A stretch of 64,000 bases of DNA, from assembly GCA_032164245.1 (NCBI GenBank), contig JAVMKO010000003.1:88022390-88086389 (forward strand), read 5' to 3'. The notes under the pieces are model-generated. The model saw nothing but the letters and a program-made list of their open reading frames with translations, did not search any database and was not told the origin of the DNA. The stretch is from Sternotherus odoratus. Its lineage: Eukaryota; Chordata; Testudines; Kinosternidae. A program made the translations under genes and the position numbers. Position 1 is the first letter of the stretch, and each line of letters begins with the position of its first letter. Shown here one piece after another: positions 58,254-64,000 of this stretch.

Positions 58254-59826
58254 GTCTAAGCAGTGAACACTTTATGGAGAATAAAGTAATAGGCAAAATA
58301 ATAACTCCAGGCTGATCACTGGAAGCACAGCAAATTAAACTGATGGAAGATGGAAATTACCAAGGGTTAGTAAACGACGTCATTTATGTGCGCTTTGCTT
58401 ACATTTTTTGTCTAAGGACTGTGACAATTAAAAACTTGTTGCTTTAAGCAGCGATCAAATATTCACATGGGTTAAATGTTTGATTCTCTTAGCTTAAAGA
58501 CTTAGTTGTCATTTTATCTATAAGATGCATGTTAAGATCTTTAGTATTGCCAGCTCTTTATGGACAAAATCTGTTTGCACATTTCAAATCCATATATTCT
58601 AGTACAAGTTTATCAGGTTCATTGCTGTAGTAAAACTGTGGCAATATTCAGATTGTAGGAGGGCAGTTCTTATTTACCAGAAGCAAAGTAGATTTTATAT
58701 TTAAGAAATTACTGAACCATATGTGCTTATTCCTTAATTGCATTTGCTGCAAAAGACTGCTGTGCCACTTTAATTTTTCTATTGTGTTTCTTTAAGTTGC
58801 AAATTCTTCTTGACAAAATGGTAGACTGGTACTTTCTTGTCTTTACTTCAATACACACATTAATCTTGTTGATAGAGCAATCTAACATTTGAAGGACATT
58901 TGGTAGGTTTATTGACACATTTGTTAAATGAAGCTGCTGGCTCAGAAAGCTTAGCGTGAAAAAAAGATATGGATTCCAAGAAATGAGTGGTACCAGACAA
59001 ATCTATAAATGTCCCCTCTCCTTCACTCCTCAGAAAGTTGCCTTTCTTGACTTTCGTGTCCCATCCCAGTGTTCATGGGATTAACCTCTTCTTAAAGCTA
59101 CCGTTTGTTATGGTACACTCTTTGTGATGGTTGAAAAGGGTTGTGGGTTTCTGCAAACCCACAAATACTATTTGTTCCCAACTCCTGTTGAAAATCGTCT
59201 GTCTCCACCACCAAATTTTTTAAGATAGTTTTGACACTTCCAGTTGACTTGAAATTCAGCATGGTTAACTCTTCTGATTAACTTAAATAAATCAACATGC
59301 AATAATAATGACCACAGTATGGAAAGTTAGAGATGATCAGCTCTTATTTTCCCAACAGAAGTCATTCCCACAGTATGTATAAAATTAAAATGGTTAAGAG
59401 ATAAATTGCAATCACATCTCTTTTATTGTTTAAGGAGCATTCTTTGTGTGTGGTAATATAGCTCATTAAAAACAACAGAGTTGGCATGCCATAGACCTTG
59501 AAAATCTGTTATATGATAAATATTTGGGGAGAGAACTTCCTAGGCAAGTGCTTGATTATTCTTATTTGATATGTTCCTGAATTACAGCAGAGGTCAACAA
59601 TTTAGTATCTGATTAGTCAAATTTACCTTGTATAAAATTGTTCAATCTCCAATAAAGCAGGGATCTAAATTCTTTTGTTTAATAACTAATAAAGATACAG
59701 CCTAAACCTTTCAGAAGTTAGGGTTCAGTTGTTCCATAAATAAAAAACGTGGTCCACAGTAAATAAACAGTTCAGTTAAAAAATATTAGTTGAAATTATT
59801 TTCCCCCCCAATTGGCTCCAGCCATA
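58254..59826. other. Intron segment, nothing recognised
   Basis: About 1.6 kb of AT-rich sequence with no gene, RNA or mobile element that I can identify. Confidence 0.55.
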
Positions 59827-59963
59827 CCGTGTTTCCCCGAAAATAAGACAGTGTCTTATATTAATTTTTGCTCCCAAAATTACATTACATTATATTACAG
59901 CGAGCGGCAAAACTGGAAGTAAGTCTTATTTTCGGGGGATGTCTTACTTTCGGGGAAACAGGG
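59827..59963. mobile_element. Short mariner-like MITE
   Basis: 137 bp. Left 'ccgtgtttccccgaaaataa' and right end inverse 'ccctgtttccccgaaagtaa' form a terminal inverted repeat flanked by TA (59825-59826 and 59964-59965). TA duplication suggests a Tc1/mariner relative. Confidence 0.8.
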
Positions 59964-60418
59964 TAATACATTAGGCCTTTTGGTTCAGAGGAAGTGTTTT
60001 AATATTTGACATGTTTTCTCAGTATACTATATCCTGTTCAGAAGGGGACACCATCATTTTAATAGCTCTTTAAAGTCAATGGGATTCCTTTGAAACTATA
60101 ACAATTCTAAAATTATCAGTCAAAAAATAAATAAATACAACAACCAAAAAAAAAACAGTTGTTGACACATCAGTCTGAAAATTAGTATTGTTTAGCCATT
60201 TTCTCTTGCAGGTTTTAGAATCCTAGATGGAGTTAAAGACCGATATTTGGTAAAACCTATCTGCACATGCTACACCCACATACAGAAATCAGGTATCATA
60301 AAAAGTATTGTAATTAAAACAGGCAGGATAAAATTCTTAAATTTCCCATATATCTCCTACGTTTTCCCACTTTTAGCTATTTTGTTATAGGCAACATTTT
60401 CTGTATTACTGACATGTA

Positions 60419-61400
60419 CCCAGAAGCCTGCTGCTGCAAGACAAGCCCAAGAAAGAAAACAACAGAACACCACTGGCCATCACCTACAGTCCTCAGTTAA
60501 AACCTCTGCAACGCATCATCAGTGACCTACAACCCATCCTGGACAATAATCCCTCTCTTTCACAGGCCTTGGGAGGAAGGCCAGTCCTGGCACACAGACA
60601 ACCTGCCAACCTTAAACAGATTCTCACCAGCAACAGCACACCACGCCATAATAACTCCAACTCAGGAACCAATCCATGCAACAAACCTCGATGCCAACTC
60701 TGCCCACATATCTACACCAGCAACACCATCACAGGACCTAACCAGATCAACCATACCATCACTGGTTCATTCACCTGCACATCAACCAATGTCATATATG
60801 CCATTATATGCCACCAGTGTCCCTCTGCTATGTACATCGGCCAAACTGGACAGTCCCTACAAAAAAGGATAAATGCACACAAATCAGATATTAGGAATGG
60901 CAATATACAAAAACCTGTAGGAGAACACTTCAACCTGCCTGGACACACAATTACAGATTTAAAAGTTACCATACTGCAGCAAAAAAACTTCAAGTCCAGA
61001 CTGCAAAGGGAAACTGCAGAGCTACAATTCATTTGCAAATTTAACACAAACAATTTAGGTTTGAGCAAAGACCTACAATGGCTTGCTGATTACAAACATA
61101 GCTTCTCCTCTCTCCATGTTCACACCCACCATTCAACTGCTAGAAGAATAACCCACCCTCCCTGATTGGAGATAACAAGCTGGTTCAGCCTAATTGGACT
61201 AACCTTGTTACCTCCCACCTGGTTCTTGCCTACTTTTCTATACCTGCCTCTGGACACTTCCACTGCTTGCATCCGATGAAGTGGGTATTAGCCCACGAAA
61301 GCTTATGCTTCAAAACTTCATAGTTAGTCTTTAAGGTGCCACAGGACTTTGTTACCTCTGCTATTCCAGACTAACACTGCTACCTCTCTGATTCTTTCAA
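60419..61400 (+). mobile_element. Penelope-like element, 3' half with GIY-YIG endonuclease
   Basis: 5'-truncated copy. A frame open from about 60440 to TGA at 61163-61165 encodes LLLQDKPKKENNRTPLAITY, LQRIISDLQPILDNN, a CNKPRCQLCPH zinc-binding-like linker, and the endonuclease. The 3' non-coding end has 'cgatgaagtgggtattagcc' and 'cacgaaagcttatgcttcaa', followed by 'ctttaaggtgccacaggact'. Confidence 0.9.
60440..61165 (+). CDS. Penelope-like ORF, C-terminal part with GIY-YIG nuclease domain
   Basis: About 240 codons without a stop. GIY-YIG landmarks: NVIYAIICHQCPSAMYIGQT (the GIY becomes VIY; YIG intact), then LQKRINAHKSD with the conserved arginine, and VGEHFNLPGHTITDL with the glutamate expected to bind metal. 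Before it lies a Cys-rich segment (C..PRCQLCPHI). This domain nicks target DNA during Penelope retrotransposition. The reverse transcriptase part is missing, so the copy cannot move by itself. No host role is suggested by the sequence. Confidence 0.85.
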   Translation, partial: DKPKKENNRTPLAITYSPQLKPLQRIISDLQPILDNNPSLSQALGGRPVLAHRQPANLKQILTSNSTPRHNNSNSGTNPCNKPRCQLCPHIYTSNTITGPNQINHTITGSFTCTSTNVIYAIICHQCPSAMYIGQTGQSLQKRINAHKSDIRNGNIQKPVGEHFNLPGHTITDLKVTILQQKNFKSRLQRETAELQFICKFNTNNLGLSKDLQWLADYKHSFSSLHVHTHHSTARRITHPP

Positions 61401-62420
61401 AATAAAAGGCGTTCTGTGATTTTTATAGGGCTAACATATATATTGAATGTTTACACTCCTGTTTCTGATTTTTAGTCTGACATTTGGATATTGGTGGTGG
61501 GGAATCCTCTAAACTTTGAATAGAAAGCAGTACAGCTCCTTTGGATTTTTTCATTTTGTTTGCAGAGCATCTGTGTACGTAATAGGTTTGTTTGTTTATA
61601 ATCTGTTACACTGTTATCGGGTCTTGGAATTTTAATGCAGTGTGACTCATTTAATTTCTCTTTTGACCTGTAATGTTCTCAGTTTCAACTACTGAAATAG
61701 CTCCACCGTTAAAAGAAAAATATTTCAATCAACGTAAAACTAACATTCTTTCCCGAGTGAAAGGGATAATATGTTTTGGAAAGATAAATATGTAGGCACA
61801 CAGTATTTTTGTTGGTATACTAGGCTGAGTCAAAAATGCGATACAGGACTGAGTGACAAAAGCAAGGCAATTCAATGTCTATTTGTCCCATTAGGTGTAT
61901 GTGGTGCAGATCATTTAAGGCATAACTTCAGACAGTGATGAAACAGATTCTGTACGCTTTACAGCCCCAATTTTCTTAAACAGTTTTGTTCTGCTGTTTT
62001 TGTTTGTGTTCTTTCCTTAGTGTTCTTCCTACCCAAATACTAAAAGTAAAGAACTCTACTCACCATCAACTTCTCACAATTATTAAATGCCTCCCTCTTA
62101 AATCTACAATTCCTCTCTGTTCTTGAGAGCCTTGGAAAACAGAGAGACTGTTAGGAGGGAGTTGAATGAGGAACACAAAATGTCTAGGCATGCTGTTTGG
62201 TGCATACCGGGCAGCATGAAAAATTGTCCAAAGAAGCAAATTGGAAAAATGAAAGCTGCCCTTTAGCTGACATCTGTTTCTTCATGGTCCTGTTGTATAT
62301 ATTGCTACAGGGGCTGAATTCTTTGTGATGCTAAATTTTAAAGAGGGTGGGATGGGAGGAAAATGTTAGTGTCATGCAATGAACAAACTTAAATAAAATA
62401 CTCTGGTGACTAGCAAAAAC
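61401..62420. other. Intron segment, nothing recognised
   Basis: About 1 kb between Penelope-like copies, AT-rich, no gene seen. Confidence 0.55.
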
Positions 62421-62423
62421 ACT

Positions 62424-62495
62424 GTATTAGCCCACGAAAACTTATGCTTCAATACTTTTGTTAGCCTTTAAGGTGCCACAGAACTCTACCATAAT
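62424..62495 (+). mobile_element. Short Penelope-like 3' end
   Basis: 'gtattagcccacgaaaactt' and 'ttagcctttaaggtgccaca' repeat the 3' end of the 60.4-kb copy. Only the end is present. Confidence 0.75.
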
Positions 62496-62569
62496 TTAGG
62501 ACAATGGTGAATATGGAGGTTCCAGGGTGCTGCTTTTAGGTATGGAGGGTCACACATGGGTCCTACACA

Positions 62570-63121
62570 TGCCTATCACAGTGTGTGGTGTATTTCAACC
62601 AGTATGCTAAATTCCCCAGTAGCAACTACGTTGGTGAAATCAAATCAATCACTACGCTCTTGAAAGAACTTGCAAAGGGGAATAAAAGAGAAAATTGCCA
62701 CATCACCTTTTTACAAAGTGATCTCTCTTTATCTGTCCTCATTCTCAAAAGAATGCACAGCACTTTCAAAAAACAAGCCTGGGAGCTTAAATTCATAACT
62801 TTGCTAGACACTAAAAATTATGCACTGAATAGAGATAATGGATTTATAGCTTATTACAATGATCTGTAACCCACTAACAACCTCATCTCCCTCTTCCATT
62901 CTGCTGGCTGGAGAGATGTCAGTGGGCCACTTCACCTTGAATTGTCCCTTGAAATGTGTGATGAATAGTTAAACTAAGCAATCTATTTGACCTTGTACTT
63001 AGCTGTAACACCGTGATTGTTTCCAGACCTGAGGAAGAACTCTGTGTGATCTTGAAAGCATTTTTCTCTCCCCAATAAAAGTTGGTCCAATAAAAGATAT
63101 TATCTCATCCATCTTGTGTCT
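62570..63121 (+). mobile_element. Probable Penelope-like element of a second family
   Basis: A 94-codon frame (62585-62869) ends with KKQAWELKFITLLDTKNYAL and NRDNGFIAYY, which resembles the C-terminal RETAELQFICKFNTNNLGLS segment of the 60.4-kb copy in spacing and key residues. The 3' end has 'gacctgaggaagaactctgt' and 'gttggtccaataaaagatat', a dispersed end seen widely in reptile genomes. Family assignment is inference. Confidence 0.55.
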
Positions 63122-64000
63122 CATTGAATTGTTGGCTGCTGTTGCATATCCACCTGAGCTTAAACATGGGATTTATCATGGAGTTAAGGACAAATTCCCT
63201 TTAATGTAAGGAATATTTATTACTACTTCATTCTAGACCACTCTCCCTTATCTTCCAGGAAGTTAACAATCTATTTTTAGGATTCTTAGCCACTAGATAA
63301 ATGTTTGTTCTTGGCAAGTAATTCTTTTTAATGGTCAAGTAAAATTGATGTGCTCTTCATTATTGTTTAGTTTTTGTGACTGGGTGGTTAAGTTTTCATG
63401 TCAGGCTGAGTTAGATGTACAATGAGAAGACAGAATTATATTGTAAGTTAGAGAAGTTTGTACATATGTTGGTGTGAGGATAAATGCCCAAATGTAAGCA
63501 AGTGCACCTGGGAACTGGCGAGTTCAACAGTCACAGTGCAATGGGTCTCTCTGTCCTCTTCCTTCTGGCTCTTTGGTAGCTTGTCACTAAAGGGATTAAA
63601 AGTTTTCTGTACAGAATTTGACAGGTTTGAATGAAAAATGACTTTATAAGAGTCTGCTATGAAGTTTGCTATAAGAGGTTTAATGACTGGCAGCAGCAAC
63701 AAAATATTATTGTTATCCTCAGGGCTTGTTGGCTTTTTGTTTGTGGTTGTGACTTTCGCTGCTGATTTCTCCAGGCAGTCAGTGCAATCAAAGCAACAAG
63801 TGCAGTCCCTTGGGCTGCACCTGTGCTTAGGTAGCCAATGTAGTGTGCTGCTATTGAGCCTCAGGGTCTGGCGAGTACTCACTTTTGAAGCTGGATAGGG
63901 ATGGTCAGACAGCTTTTTACTGATCTTTTAAAACCTTTGCCAATAAAATTATTCATCTGTAAAGAAATTGCTATTGCCCCAAAGTACTGGTGTTATCATT
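63122..64000. other. Intron segment to window end, nothing recognised
   Basis: A 144-codon minus-strand ORF (63448-63882) has a Cys-rich CTCCFDCTDC stretch but no family that I recognise, no splice or promoter support, and no homology in the window. Treated as chance. Confidence 0.5.

Larger units (their letters stand above)
30563..64000 (+). other. UTRN: UTRN intron after the exon 55-equivalent, open at the window end
   Basis: At least 33.4 kb with a GTAAGA donor. It corresponds to dystrophin intron 55, known for the Dp116 promoter. It contains the candidate alternative first exon at 38947-39090 and the elements listed below. Scanning for the next exon (human begins D-I-Q-A-E-I-D-A-H) found nothing, so the acceptor probably lies beyond the window. 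Confidence 0.8.

Noticed and set aside
63448..63882. 144-codon minus-strand ORF with a Cys-rich stretch
   Set aside because: No recognised domain, no promoter or splice evidence; a frame this long can occur by chance in 33 kb of intron.

Overview
The window is vertebrate nuclear DNA, most likely from a turtle. It carries the middle of one large gene, utrophin (UTRN), read on the plus strand. Eleven coding exons lie between 239 and 30562. Each has an acceptor AG, a usable donor and matching phase. Joined, they give 1,755 nt, exactly 585 codons with no stop. The product is a stretch of spectrin-like rod that matches utrophin and, more weakly, dystrophin exons 43 to 55. Six exons have exactly the dystrophin length (173, 176, 150, 118, 155, 190). 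A single 85-nt exon stands where dystrophin has exons 48-50, as expected from utrophin's missing rod repeat. One intron uses a GC donor.

The intron after the last exon is at least 33.4 kb and corresponds to dystrophin intron 55, which holds the start of the short isoform Dp116. At 38838-39090 it contains a TATA-like box, a short upstream ORF, and an ATG followed by exactly 48 codons and a strong GTGAGT donor in phase 0, the phase needed to join the next utrophin exon. This is the best candidate for something new: a first exon for the short utrophin form (G-utrophin/Up113). Its predicted N-terminus is strongly basic with no acidic residue.

The rest is intron and mobile DNA, and it is the main evidence for the organism: many CR1 LINEs in both orientations, tRNA-derived SINEs with a CR1-like tail, DIRS-like tyrosine-recombinase elements, Penelope-like elements with a GIY-YIG endonuclease, a Tx1-like LINE fragment, hAT and Tigger-type DNA transposons, and many short inverted-repeat elements. 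Region by region: 1-10.5 kb has exons plus small DNA elements; 10.6-14.5 kb a DIRS-like copy; 15-20 kb hAT copies and a CR1 that ends 40 bp before an exon; 20-30 kb a second DIRS fragment, CR1, SINE and hAT copies; 30.5-35 kb mostly unrecognised; 35-37.3 kb a CR1 interrupted by a Penelope fragment; 37.3-42 kb repeat-poor with the candidate promoter and exon; 42.6-47.8 kb a stack of nested elements; 48-60 kb unrecognised intron with scattered elements; 60.4-63.1 kb Penelope-like elements. No RNA gene, CRISPR array or second host gene was seen. All identifications are by eye, without database searches.
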